64,000 bases of DNA, from contig JADJWT010000001.1 in NCBI GenBank assembly GCA_016716225.1, positions 3,048,501-3,112,500 on the forward strand, in the 5' to 3' direction. Source of the DNA: Ignavibacteriota bacterium. Lineage in GTDB: Bacteria; Bacteroidota; Ignavibacteria; Ignavibacteriales; Melioribacteraceae. Shown here one piece after another: positions 45,928-55,633 of the stretch. The position numbers were made by a program, and so were the translations under genes. The notes under the pieces are model-generated. The model ran no database searches. It was not told the DNA's origin and worked only from the letters and a program-made list of their open reading frames with translations. Each line of letters begins with the position of its first letter. Positions within the stretch are counted from its first letter, which is position 1.

Positions 45928-47301
45928 ATGCTAATAAAGATTCTAAAATTTGTAAAATCTTTTTTAATTTTAGTAACTTTTTTAAGTTGTGGTAAAATGC
46001 AAAACAATAATGAAATAATCTTTTTACCAATGGTTGAAAAGCAATTAACAAATAGTTCTAAAAATCATGCATTGGATAATAATGATAATTTTTCTCCGGA
46101 TGGAAATTATTTATGTTACGATACGCGAGCAACAATTTACAATGAAAATCTTGCGAATTGTAAATCAATTGAAAAAGTGGAGATAGCTACCGGAGTTGAA
46201 ACTATCTTATGGCAACCAGAAAATATTACTGGAGAAAATGCTGCACCGGGCATTGCAGCAGTTTCATATCATCCAAAAGAAAATAAAGTAATTTTTATTC
46301 ATGGACCTTTTCTTAGTGAAGTAAAACATCGAGGATATTATAACATCCGCAATAGAAATGGAGTTGAAGTTGATGGAAATGGAAAAGGAATTTTAACAAA
46401 AGTTGATTTTAGAGATATTTTAAATTCGGAAACTACACACGGTGCACACCGCGGCGGAACACATAGACATGAATATTCGCGAACCGGAAATAGAATTGGT
46501 TTTACTTATGATGATTTTATTTTACAAACCTATGATAGGACAATTGGATATTTGGAGAAGAGTCCAAATTCTGCTAATGAAGCTACACATTTCTTTTCTG
46601 TAATATTGAAACCATCTGAAATTGGAAAATCTAAACCGGGAGAAATTGAAAAGGCAAATGATGATTCTTGGGTTGATTCATTGGGAACAATGCGAGCTTT
46701 TATTGGGAAAGTTAGAAATGGAAATGGAATTGATTATAGTTCTGATTTGTTTGTTGCTGATATTCCACTTGATGTTGATATTACATCTTCATTTTCCGGA
46801 AATAAATTTGAATATCCAAATCCCGCTAAAGGAATAAAAATTAGACGGTTAACAAATGGAATGAAAGCAAGTGGAATTGTTAGAGGTTCCTTTGATGGAA
46901 AATCAATTGCTTTTACTGCGCTTGATGAAAATAGTATAAAACAGCTCTTTATAATAAAAGCTGATGGATCTCAAATTGTACCAAAAAAAGTTACAAATTT
47001 TAATTCTGATGTAAACAATATTAGATGGCATGCAAATAACAATTGGATTTTTTTCATTAGTAATGGAAATATTTTTGCTGCAAATGTGGACTTGGAAAAT
47101 TCTGGATTAACAATTCAATTTACAAATGATAATTTAGAACGAAGCCAGCTTGTTGTATCTAATGATGGGAAATTACTTGCATATGTAATTCCTACTGAAA
47201 CAAAAGATAAAAAATCTAAAGTAATTAAAGATGCTGTTGGTAGGGACTTTATGCAAATTTTTATTATGCAAATAAATTGGGATGAAATTAATTCTCAATA
47301 A
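45928..47301 (+). CDS. YidR/DUF3748-like beta-propeller lipoprotein
   Basis: A 457-residue predicted lipoprotein (lipobox VTFLSC, Cys at about residue 21). The sequence resembles the DUF3748 family typified by E. coli YidR, and shows TolB-like repeats: KQLTNSSKNHALDNNDNFSPDGNYLCYDTR, KVIFIHGPFLSEV, GAHRGGTHRHEYSRTGNRIGFTYDD and later GKSIAFTALDENSIKQLFIIKADGSQ. It is probably a six- to seven-bladed propeller. The GGTHRHEYS histidine cluster could bind metal or a substrate. Its function is unknown, but it sits between a propeller/helical gene and a GH67-like gene in a sugar operon, which implies a glycan role; a PL22-like lyase relation is possible but not shown. Confidence 0.78.
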   Translation: MLIKILKFVKSFLILVTFLSCGKMQNNNEIIFLPMVEKQLTNSSKNHALDNNDNFSPDGNYLCYDTRATIYNENLANCKSIEKVEIATGVETILWQPENITGENAAPGIAAVSYHPKENKVIFIHGPFLSEVKHRGYYNIRNRNGVEVDGNGKGILTKVDFRDILNSETTHGAHRGGTHRHEYSRTGNRIGFTYDDFILQTYDRTIGYLEKSPNSANEATHFFSVILKPSEIGKSKPGEIEKANDDSWVDSLGTMRAFIGKVRNGNGIDYSSDLFVADIPLDVDITSSFSGNKFEYPNPAKGIKIRRLTNGMKASGIVRGSFDGKSIAFTALDENSIKQLFIIKADGSQIVPKKVTNFNSDVNNIRWHANNNWIFFISNGNIFAANVDLENSGLTIQFTNDNLERSQLVVSNDGKLLAYVIPTETKDKKSKVIKDAVGRDFMQIFIMQINWDEINSQ

Positions 47302-47342
47302 TATAATCTCTAGAGTATTTTTGAATTTATCAAAAGGTTTAT

Positions 47343-49676
47343 ATGAAAATATATTTTTGGGGAATATTAGTTTTAATAATGCAATTCACACAATCCTTTT
47401 CGCAAAAAATAAATTTAATCAATTCAAATATTATAATTTCTAAGGATGTAGAGATAAAAATCAATAATACAATTCAGAAAATTTTAACTGACGAAATTTC
47501 AAAAAGGGCATATACTTCGTTAAAGTTTGTTAATAATTGGGAATCTTCACAGAACTATATTGTTATTGGTTATGTAAATTCAAAAAAGATTTTTGGAAAA
47601 GAAATTCCTAATAGTAAAATGGAAAACAATTCTGATCAAAACCCGGAAGGTTTCAGAATTCAATATACATCAGAAAAAAATAAAAATATATTTTGGATTT
47701 TAGGTGCAGATAATAGAGGGATATTATTTGGAATTGGGGAATTTTTACGTAGGGCAGAATTTAATAAAAATGAAATTTTAATTGATGAGAATTTAGAAAT
47801 TATTTCATCTCCAATGTTTTCTATAAGAGGACATCAACTTGGATACAGAAATACTGCAAATTCTTATGATGCATGGACAGTTTCTCAATATGAACAATAC
47901 ATTAGAGATTTAGTAATATTCGGTACAAATGCGATTGAAAATATTCCACTTGGTAATAACGGAGATGAAAGTCCGCATTTTAAAATCCCACGAAAAGAAA
48001 TGAATATTGAATTAAGTAAGATTTGTGATAATTACGATATTGATTACTGGGTTTGGATTCCAGCAACTGTTGATTTATCAAACGACTCACTATTTAATGC
48101 TGAAGTAGAAAAACATGAAGCATATTATAAAGAAACTCCTCGAATTAATGATGTATTTATTCCCGGAGGAGATCCAGGGCATAACCATCCAAAATTTGTT
48201 TTACCGTTTCTAAAACAATTATACTCAAAATTAATTGTGTATCATCCAAATGCCGGCATTTGGCTTTCGCTGCAAGGATTTAGTGAAGAGCAAATTGATT
48301 ACTTCTATAAAAATCTAAATGATGAAAAACCAAAATGGTTAAAAGGGATTGTTTCTGGTCCAAGCAGCCCGCCAATTGCAGAAACAAGATTTCGTTTGCC
48401 GCAACAATATTTACATCGTCAATATCCGGATATTACACACAATATAAGATGCGAATACCCGGTTCAAAATTTTGATCAAGCTTATGCTTTAACAATTGGT
48501 AGGGAAGGTATAAATCCGCGTCCAGATTATTATTCAAAGATTCATGCTGAATATGCAAATTTTACGGATGGATTTGTTTCATATTCCGATGGGTGTCATG
48601 ATGATGTAAATAAAATAATTTGGAGTCAATGTGGTTGGAACTTAAATAAAAGAGTTAGAGATATTTTAATTGAATATTGTAAATATTTTTTCGGAAATAA
48701 AGTTGCAGTAAATTCAGCAGAAGGAATTCTAGCTCTTGAAAAAAATTGGAATGGACCTTTGAAATTAAATGGCAGCGTCGAAACAACATATTCATTTTGG
48801 AAAGATTTAGAAGTTCAAAATCCCAAACTAAAAACAAATTGGCGATGGCTTATGCTACAGCTTAGAGCAAGTTATGATGCATATGTTAGAAAAAGATCGA
48901 TTTATGAAAAACAACTTGAATATGATGCAAATTTTATTCTTTCTGAAATTAATAATTCCAATATCAATTATACAATGCAAAGAGCTTTATCAAAAATATT
49001 TGAAGCTGAAACAAAACCAATTGAACTTAAATTAAAATTGGAAATTGAAAATTATTGTGAAGATTTGTTCAAACAAATTGGATTGCAGACAAGCGTAAAA
49101 TTATATAAAGCTAATAATTCACAAAGAGGCTGTATTCTTGATTTTGTTGATTATCCGTTAAACAATCGTTGGTGGTATCAAGATGAATTTAAGAAAATTG
49201 AAAATTTGCAAACTAATGAAGAAAAAGTTAAACAATTAGAAATTATTCGCAATTGGGAAAATCCCGGAAATGGAAGTTATTATGATGATGTTTCCAATAT
49301 TTCTAATAGTCCTCACGTAAAAACTACAGTTTATGATGCAGTAGATTTTGGTTGGTGGAATGATGGTTATAGCAGAATGAGATTATCTTCACAAGTTTAT
49401 CAGAGTGAACCAATTCTTGAATATGAAAATTTGGATCCGAATGCAAGATATCTAATAAGAGTTACCGGTTTTGGAGATGCACTTCTCCGTATTGATGGCG
49501 TAAGAATGGAACCAATTTTATATAATAAAGAACTTGAACAATTTAAAGAATTTGTTGTGCCTAAAATTTTAGTAGGTGATGGTAAAATAAAAATATCTTT
49601 CGATAGACCTGAAGAATCACATTTAAATTGGCGAAATTATTCCAGAATTTCTGATGTATGGTTATTAAAAAGGTAA
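47343..49676 (+). CDS. GH67/GH20-like putative glycosidase
   Basis: A 777-residue exported protein (signal ending QSFSQ). Residues ~20-150 resemble the zincin-like N-terminal domain of GH20 and GH67 enzymes (YIVIGYVNSK, FWILGADNRGILFGIGEFLRR). A TIM-barrel-like region follows: SSPMFSIRGHQLGYRN, FGTNAIENIPLGNNGDESP, VFIPGGDPGHNHP, NAGIWLSLQGFSEEQ, RCEYPVQNFDQAYAL and FVSYSDGCHDDVNK; a helical domain and a beta-sandwich (ARYLIRVTGFGDALLRIDG) close it. This is the layout of alpha-glucuronidases, but the family is not one I can name. It is paralogous to the 52950 protein. Its stop is 3 bp before the next gene. Confidence 0.7.
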   Translation: MKIYFWGILVLIMQFTQSFSQKINLINSNIIISKDVEIKINNTIQKILTDEISKRAYTSLKFVNNWESSQNYIVIGYVNSKKIFGKEIPNSKMENNSDQNPEGFRIQYTSEKNKNIFWILGADNRGILFGIGEFLRRAEFNKNEILIDENLEIISSPMFSIRGHQLGYRNTANSYDAWTVSQYEQYIRDLVIFGTNAIENIPLGNNGDESPHFKIPRKEMNIELSKICDNYDIDYWVWIPATVDLSNDSLFNAEVEKHEAYYKETPRINDVFIPGGDPGHNHPKFVLPFLKQLYSKLIVYHPNAGIWLSLQGFSEEQIDYFYKNLNDEKPKWLKGIVSGPSSPPIAETRFRLPQQYLHRQYPDITHNIRCEYPVQNFDQAYALTIGREGINPRPDYYSKIHAEYANFTDGFVSYSDGCHDDVNKIIWSQCGWNLNKRVRDILIEYCKYFFGNKVAVNSAEGILALEKNWNGPLKLNGSVETTYSFWKDLEVQNPKLKTNWRWLMLQLRASYDAYVRKRSIYEKQLEYDANFILSEINNSNINYTMQRALSKIFEAETKPIELKLKLEIENYCEDLFKQIGLQTSVKLYKANNSQRGCILDFVDYPLNNRWWYQDEFKKIENLQTNEEKVKQLEIIRNWENPGNGSYYDDVSNISNSPHVKTTVYDAVDFGWWNDGYSRMRLSSQVYQSEPILEYENLDPNARYLIRVTGFGDALLRIDGVRMEPILYNKELEQFKEFVVPKILVGDGKIKISFDRPEESHLNWRNYSRISDVWLLKR

Positions 49677-49679
49677 TCA

Positions 49680-51962
49680 ATGAATTATAAAATTTCACTT
49701 TTTCAATTTCTAATAATATTGATAATCCACTCTTGTTCTTCAAATAATATTAGTAATAATGAAGGCAAACGAATTTATATAGATACTCCTTATGTACAAG
49801 ATTATTCCATAAAATATAATTTTGAAAGTGAAGAAATAATTCCCCAAAAAGTGAATTGCGATAGAAACAATGTTATTCAAATTCTTGCCCAAGGAAAATT
49901 ATTTAAACCAGTAAACGGTAAATTTCAATATCCAGGAAAATTAAAGATTGATCAAAGTTATGAGCCAATGTTGGATTTTAATATATTTGATTTTATTGAA
50001 TATAAAAGTCAATTTATTTATTTGACAAACAATGCAATACTAAGTAATGCTTGGGCAGGAAAAATTTACATAAAGCATAATCTTGAAAATGCAAATTTAA
50101 TTGTGGGTGGAAATGATTTTAATTTCATGTTATCGAATGGAAAAAAAATTCAATATTTGAATGAGTCAAAATCCATCTGGGAAACTGATCTTAACGATGA
50201 AATTTGTTTATCAATTAAATTCAGCAATAATAAAAATGGTTTTTTTATTCTTACTGAAACAACATTGTATTTTTATTCTATAAAAAATAATTCTATTGAA
50301 ATTATTATCAAGGAAAAGAATCTCACAAGTTTTGATATTTCAGAAAATCTAAAAAAAATTGTAATTGGAACAAAAAATGGATTTATGGAAATAGATTATT
50401 CTGGGAAGAAAATATCAGATTTGAATGACAAACTTCCATGGTCTCAAATTACTGTAATTAAAATTATTGATGAAAATATTTGGTTTGGTTCAAGAATGGG
50501 CGCATTTATGTTAAAGAGTGATGGAAAGTTTAATTATTATTTTGGTGAAAGATGGATTACCGGAAAGATTATAAATTATATAGAAAATGGACCAGAAAAT
50601 TCTGTATTAATTCTATCAGAAAAAGGATTGAGTCAAATATTCTTCGAGAAAATGACGCTTGAAGAAAAAGCAATGATTTTCGAAAAACAAGTTAGAGAAA
50701 GACATATTCGTTATGGAATTAATTCCACTGTGACAAAACTTGAAGATAATGACTTATCAACCAACGTTTTACAAAAAGCTGATAGTGATAATTTATGGAC
50801 AGCAATGTATTTGGTTAGTCAGCTTTTTAGATATAAAGTAACCGGTTCGGAAGAAGCTAAACAAAACTGTTATGAAGCTTTTGAAGCAATGGAAAGGCTT
50901 CACACACTCAGCGGAATAAAAGGATTATTTGGTAGAACGATTGAACGTTCGGGATACCAAAAATTTGAGAAAGAATATAGAAGCTATGTTGAAGATTATT
51001 GGTATCCAAACTACAATAATAATATTTCATGGTATCACGCAAGTGAGCAATGGGATTGGCGCGGAACTGCAAGCAGTGATCAAACGGTTGGACAAATATT
51101 TGCAATGACACTTATTGCGGAATATATTGATGATAATAATTGGAAAAATCGTGCAATAAAAATTCTTGACGATTTAATGACATATATTGTTGAAAATGAT
51201 TTCAATCTTGTGGATAAAGACGGAAAGCCATCACTCTGGGGAAGATGGAATCCTGAGTACGTAAACAGATTTGATAAAATAGTTGGCGATAGAAAAATTT
51301 GTTCATCAAATATTATAGCGTTTTTACAAAGTGCATATCATCATACCGGAAAAGAAATATTTAAAGAGAAAGCAAATTATTTAATTAATCAGCATGGATA
51401 TCTTGAAAATTTATTGCGACCGTTTAATCAAATTGGCAAAGCTCCGGAAACTGCAGATAACTGGAGTAAAATGCTTTCTGAAGAATGGAATCATTCTGAT
51501 GACGAAATGTACTTTCTTGCATATTGGGCTTTATATCCTTATGCTTTTGATGATTCATTAAAAAGTAAATATTATGAAGCAATCAAAGATCATTGGGAAT
51601 TTTTAAGACCTGAGAAAAATTCTTTATGGAATTTTTGTTATGCATATACTGGTGCAAATGAATTTGATTTAAATGAATCAATATGGCATTTGAAAGAATG
51701 GCCTTTAGACATGGTTCAGTATGAAACTTTAAATAGTCATAGAAAAGACATTGAATTACTTGAGCCAAATTTTATGGGACAATTGACAAAAGAAGTACTT
51801 CCACCAGATGAAAGACCTGAATTAAAACATAATAGAAGTCCATTTAATTTAGATGCTCCGGATAGGAAAAGCGAATTAAGTGCCGGTGATACTTTTTTAT
51901 TACCATATTGGATGGGAAGATTTTTAGGAGTGATAAGTGAACCAAAAATTCAAAACAATTAA
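49680..51962 (+). CDS. Beta-propeller + helical-domain protein, member 4
   Basis: A 760-residue predicted lipoprotein (lipobox IIHSC). It follows member 3 throughout: YIDTPYVQDYSIKYNFE near the N-terminus, blades such as NIWFGSRMGAFMLKSDGKFNYY, then ERHIRYGINST, DNLWTAMYLVSQLFRYKVTG, GLFGRTIERSGY, WNHSDDEMYFLAYWAL near residue 604, EKNSLWNFCYAYTGA, WPLDMVQYETLNSHRKDIE, VLPPDERPELKHNRSP and the tail LLPYWMGRFLGVISEP. The otherwise conserved TSSDE..GH motif is changed to ASSDQTVGQ near residue 461, replacing Glu and His by Gln. If those residues are catalytic, this copy has lost or changed activity. It starts 3 bp after the 47343 stop. Confidence 0.75.
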   Translation: MNYKISLFQFLIILIIHSCSSNNISNNEGKRIYIDTPYVQDYSIKYNFESEEIIPQKVNCDRNNVIQILAQGKLFKPVNGKFQYPGKLKIDQSYEPMLDFNIFDFIEYKSQFIYLTNNAILSNAWAGKIYIKHNLENANLIVGGNDFNFMLSNGKKIQYLNESKSIWETDLNDEICLSIKFSNNKNGFFILTETTLYFYSIKNNSIEIIIKEKNLTSFDISENLKKIVIGTKNGFMEIDYSGKKISDLNDKLPWSQITVIKIIDENIWFGSRMGAFMLKSDGKFNYYFGERWITGKIINYIENGPENSVLILSEKGLSQIFFEKMTLEEKAMIFEKQVRERHIRYGINSTVTKLEDNDLSTNVLQKADSDNLWTAMYLVSQLFRYKVTGSEEAKQNCYEAFEAMERLHTLSGIKGLFGRTIERSGYQKFEKEYRSYVEDYWYPNYNNNISWYHASEQWDWRGTASSDQTVGQIFAMTLIAEYIDDNNWKNRAIKILDDLMTYIVENDFNLVDKDGKPSLWGRWNPEYVNRFDKIVGDRKICSSNIIAFLQSAYHHTGKEIFKEKANYLINQHGYLENLLRPFNQIGKAPETADNWSKMLSEEWNHSDDEMYFLAYWALYPYAFDDSLKSKYYEAIKDHWEFLRPEKNSLWNFCYAYTGANEFDLNESIWHLKEWPLDMVQYETLNSHRKDIELLEPNFMGQLTKEVLPPDERPELKHNRSPFNLDAPDRKSELSAGDTFLLPYWMGRFLGVISEPKIQNN

Positions 51963-51974
51963 ATTATTGCGCAT

Positions 51975-52943
51975 ATGAAAAAATATTTATTACTCTTAAT
52001 GATAAAATTTATTTCAATTGAATTTTATTTCGCGCAAAATAATTCCATAAAAATTGGAATGTGCTCCGATGTGCATCTTCCAACAATGCATGATTCCGAA
52101 ATGAGAATTACTAAATTTATTGATAGTATGAAAATTGTGAAGCCAGATTTCATTATTGAACTGGGAGATTTTGTTATCCCAAATGAAAAATATGAAAAAC
52201 TTTTCCATATTTGGAAATCTTATCCCGGTGAAAAATATCATGTTATTGGGAATCATGAAATGGATGGCGGAACAAGTTTGAACAAAGCATTAGATTATCG
52301 AAATATGAAAAGTTCGTTTTATTCTTTTTCAAAAAACGGATTTAAATTTATTGTTTTGGATGGAAATGATAAAAAAGATTCCACTCAGAAAGGATACAGC
52401 TCATATATTGGAAATCGTCAACTATTATGGTTACAAAGTGAATTGGAAAAATCTTCCGAACCAATAATAATTTTTTCGCATCAAGGTATTGGAACAGATC
52501 CCAATAATCCGGGTGAAAGATATTCAGTAGAAAATGCTGATAGTGTAAGAAAGATTTTTGATCTACATAATAAATCAAATAAAAGTAATAAAATAATTTG
52601 CTGTTTTAATGGACACACTCACCACGATTTTGCAGAAGAAATAAATGGAATTTGGTATATAACAATTAACTCAATGTCATATAAATGGTTGGGGGATGAG
52701 TATTTACATGTTAGATATAGTGAAGAAGTTGATAAAAATTTTAAATGGATTAAATATACTGCTCCTTACAAAGATCCGCTTTTCGCAATAGTAGAAATAT
52801 CAAAAGATGGCTTTATTAAAATTTCCGGAAAGAAATCTGAATATGTTGGACCTACGCCTTGGGAATTAGGTTATCCTGAACATTTAAAAAAATTTGTAAG
52901 ACCCGAAATATCAGATAGATATTTAAATTTTAGTTTAGAATAG
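51975..52943 (+). CDS. Exported calcineurin-like metallophosphoesterase
   Basis: A 322-residue exported protein (signal ending FYFAQ). The complete set of metallophosphoesterase motifs is visible: MCSDVHLP (DxH), FIIELGDFV (GD), YHVIGNHEMDGG (GNHE), IIFSHQG (His) and CCFNGHTHHDF (GHTH). These bind two metal ions and hydrolyse a phosphoester. It is the last gene of the 43766-52943 operon and ends 6 bp from the tail of the - strand GH67-like gene. Since it lies in a sugar operon and is exported, it could remove phosphate from a decorated glycan; the substrate is inferred. Confidence 0.87.
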   Translation: MKKYLLLLMIKFISIEFYFAQNNSIKIGMCSDVHLPTMHDSEMRITKFIDSMKIVKPDFIIELGDFVIPNEKYEKLFHIWKSYPGEKYHVIGNHEMDGGTSLNKALDYRNMKSSFYSFSKNGFKFIVLDGNDKKDSTQKGYSSYIGNRQLLWLQSELEKSSEPIIIFSHQGIGTDPNNPGERYSVENADSVRKIFDLHNKSNKSNKIICCFNGHTHHDFAEEINGIWYITINSMSYKWLGDEYLHVRYSEEVDKNFKWIKYTAPYKDPLFAIVEISKDGFIKISGKKSEYVGPTPWELGYPEHLKKFVRPEISDRYLNFSLE

Positions 52944-52949
52944 AATAAA

Positions 52950-55565
52950 TTATTTTTTAATTAACCAAACTTCCGAAACGATTGTACCCCAGCCACCGGA
53001 ATTTCTCCATTGTTCAATTTCCACTCTTGATCTATTTGCAACACTTTCTGTTTTTTCTAATTTAATCGTAAGCTTGCCATCTTTGGTCGCTTCAAATGGA
53101 ATTTGAAATTCGTAAAAATCACTCATCTTTAATGGGATTTCTAATTCCTTTGAAATTATTAAATCATCGGCATAAATTGTTTGTGATTTTTGATTCATTC
53201 GATAATCATATCTTGGTTGATACCAAGGTCTAACGAATGTGAATCTAACAGAATAATTAGCAGTTGAATCTAAATTATCATAATATAAAGTTACACCTTG
53301 ATTTTCGTTTTGAGTAAAATGCATTGATCTTTGACTTGGTCGGTTTCCTTCGTCCAACATTTCATTTACATATGGTTGTCCATGATCATAAGGATAACCA
53401 AAAATTACATGGGGAGCATTGTTATATGTCCCTAAATTATCATAATATCCGCCTTCTCCAGCATTTTCGTAATTTATAATCAGTTGTAAAAGTTTTAATC
53501 TATCCATTTCATTTTGAGTATTTTTCGCCCTTTCCAATTGACGTTTTAACCAGCCCAAACCAATAAAATCATGTTGAAGATTAAAATATCCTTCATTTCT
53601 TACACCAAATAATTTATTTGTTTCTTCACCAAGTATTTTTGCTTCTTCTTTTAATAATTTCATTTCTTTTGTTTCATTAATGGTGTCTATCATTTTTAAG
53701 AGTTCATCAAAATTTAATTTGGAATTATTTTTAATTGATTTGGCAACAATTTCTTCAATTCTATTTTGTAAATGCTTTTGTTGAGCTACTGCAAGTTTAA
53801 CATATTTATCTAGCGCTGCTTTCTCCATATATGATTTCCAAATCCAATTTTTAGAATATTTCTCATGAGGAATTTTTTCTCCAGCAGCTTTAACTAATTT
53901 GTAATATTTATCTATTCCTGACTTTTGATCCAAAGGTAATTCTTTTATTTCTTCTAAATTTTGTTCTAGTTGAAAAATTGCTTCAGACATTTTTGGAGTG
54001 GCTTCTTTTCCAAACCAATATTTACAATATTCTTCAACAACTTGTTCAACCGTTAAACGAGGCGACCAGAGCAATCTTTGCCACATCCATTGATTAAAAT
54101 GATCGTGATGTCCGCTTGAATGTGTAATATCACCAATGCTATATCGCATCAAATCATTAAATACACGGTGATAATATTTTGGCCATGCATAAAATGTTAA
54201 ACGGTTATAAACCATTGTTAAAAATTGATCCGGTCTACGTTCGTAAATATCATGACTCCAATGTGGTGGTTGATCTCCATTTCTATCGGCACGTGGATAC
54301 ATTTGAATATATCCATGTTGAGAATATTTCCAATGAGTTATTTCACTATAATAAACCAATTTTTGTTGTGGAGGAAGTTGATGTAAAATTTCTTTTGGAT
54401 AAAGCGAAAAAGGTCCAAACCCGGGATATTTAAAAAGATCCATTCGATGTGTTTGACGGTGACCCGGCTGCCAAGTTGTTGCATCAGAACCCGGACCATA
54501 ACCCCAAGCCCACAACCAATTTCTTGGTTTTTCTTGAAGATACTTAAAAATTGCATGATCGTCTTCATTGTCAAATTTCTGATTTGTAAAATATACCTTT
54601 GTGTGTGGATGATATTTATGAATAATTTCTGCCATTTCTTCTACAAGTTTAATAAATGTTAATCCGTAAGGATTGCATTTGTCGCATTCGCAGCCTCCGC
54701 CATCTCCGCCATGAAAATTTATTAAATCATAAGTTTGTGAGTATCTAAAATGTTCTTCACATTTATTAAGCATGAATTTTCGTGCTTCTGGAACAGACAA
54801 ACATACGTATCCAGTTCGACCAATAGATTCATAAGCATTCCATTCTTTTGGAACATCAATATTTGCAGTATTTGCTCCAAATCCACCTTGAGTCATTAAC
54901 CCAAAAGATTTAATAAAATCAAACATAATCCCAGGTTGTACATTAAAAATATTTGCTCCGGCAAGCGCATATTCTAGTATAACTCTTTGGGTTTCTTTTT
55001 CTGTCCAATCTCTAACATGAGCAAGGCTTTTTGCAATATGACTTTGCCCAAATTGCGTTCCACGTATTTCAAACGCTGGAGCGGTTCTAACTTCAAGATT
55101 TTTCTCGATTTCAATTAAATTCTTATTAAAAGTTACTTTTCTTAAAAATTCACCAACACCATATAAACATCCTCTTGCATCTATTCCGGTAATAATAAGT
55201 ACATTATTTTGTGGAAAAAATTTTAATAAAAATCCTTCTGAGCCCGGATTTACTTCTGTCAGTTGTTCAATTCGATTTTTACTAAATATTTCTAAAATCT
55301 CTTTATGATTGGTTGAGATACCAAATAAAATTTTAAGGTGATCAGCAGAATTTTCTTTTTCCGAATTATTATTTACGAAAACTTCAGTTATTCCATTTTC
55401 AATTAATCTTTCATACAGCAGCTGCGAAATATTCATTTCAATTTTATTATAACTATTACTACTTATTATTGAAATAGATTTAAATGATTTTGATTGAGCA
55501 AATGATGATTCGAAATTTAGAATTACGAGAAGTAAGAATACGATTCTATCAATTTTTAATAACAT
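52950..55565 (-). CDS. GH67/GH20-like putative glycosidase, longer paralogue
   Basis: An 871-residue exported protein (signal ending SSFAQ). It has the same build as the 47343 protein: zincin-like N-domain (NVLIITGIDARGCLYGVGEFLRK), FEIRGTQFGQSH opening the barrel, and a final beta-sandwich (LTIKLEKTESVANRSRVE). The barrel contains INFHGGDGGGCECDKCNPYG, a Cys-rich CxCxxC motif also seen in DUF4838-type alpha-glucuronidase-like proteins, followed by KYHPHTKVYFTNQ, and a histidine-rich GDITHSSGHHDHFNQ. The Cys motif is absent from the 47343 paralogue. It is divergent from GH16 across the operator site d region. Exact activity is unknown; cleavage of a uronic acid or similar sugar is the best family-based guess. 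Confidence 0.72.
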   Translation of the reverse strand: MLLKIDRIVFLLLVILNFESSFAQSKSFKSISIISSNSYNKIEMNISQLLYERLIENGITEVFVNNNSEKENSADHLKILFGISTNHKEILEIFSKNRIEQLTEVNPGSEGFLLKFFPQNNVLIITGIDARGCLYGVGEFLRKVTFNKNLIEIEKNLEVRTAPAFEIRGTQFGQSHIAKSLAHVRDWTEKETQRVILEYALAGANIFNVQPGIMFDFIKSFGLMTQGGFGANTANIDVPKEWNAYESIGRTGYVCLSVPEARKFMLNKCEEHFRYSQTYDLINFHGGDGGGCECDKCNPYGLTFIKLVEEMAEIIHKYHPHTKVYFTNQKFDNEDDHAIFKYLQEKPRNWLWAWGYGPGSDATTWQPGHRQTHRMDLFKYPGFGPFSLYPKEILHQLPPQQKLVYYSEITHWKYSQHGYIQMYPRADRNGDQPPHWSHDIYERRPDQFLTMVYNRLTFYAWPKYYHRVFNDLMRYSIGDITHSSGHHDHFNQWMWQRLLWSPRLTVEQVVEEYCKYWFGKEATPKMSEAIFQLEQNLEEIKELPLDQKSGIDKYYKLVKAAGEKIPHEKYSKNWIWKSYMEKAALDKYVKLAVAQQKHLQNRIEEIVAKSIKNNSKLNFDELLKMIDTINETKEMKLLKEEAKILGEETNKLFGVRNEGYFNLQHDFIGLGWLKRQLERAKNTQNEMDRLKLLQLIINYENAGEGGYYDNLGTYNNAPHVIFGYPYDHGQPYVNEMLDEGNRPSQRSMHFTQNENQGVTLYYDNLDSTANYSVRFTFVRPWYQPRYDYRMNQKSQTIYADDLIISKELEIPLKMSDFYEFQIPFEATKDGKLTIKLEKTESVANRSRVEIEQWRNSGGWGTIVSEVWLIKK

Positions 55566-55633
55566 ATAAGTTCTATAATTTATTCTAAATTATTTTGCTA
55601 ATGAATTAACTTTGGTTATTTTTATATATCTAC

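Noticed and set aside
24404..51962. Propeller proteins as two-component sensors (HTCS)
   Set aside because: The Reg_prop blades suggest this name, but none of the four has a transmembrane helix after the propeller, a histidine kinase, receiver or AraC domain.
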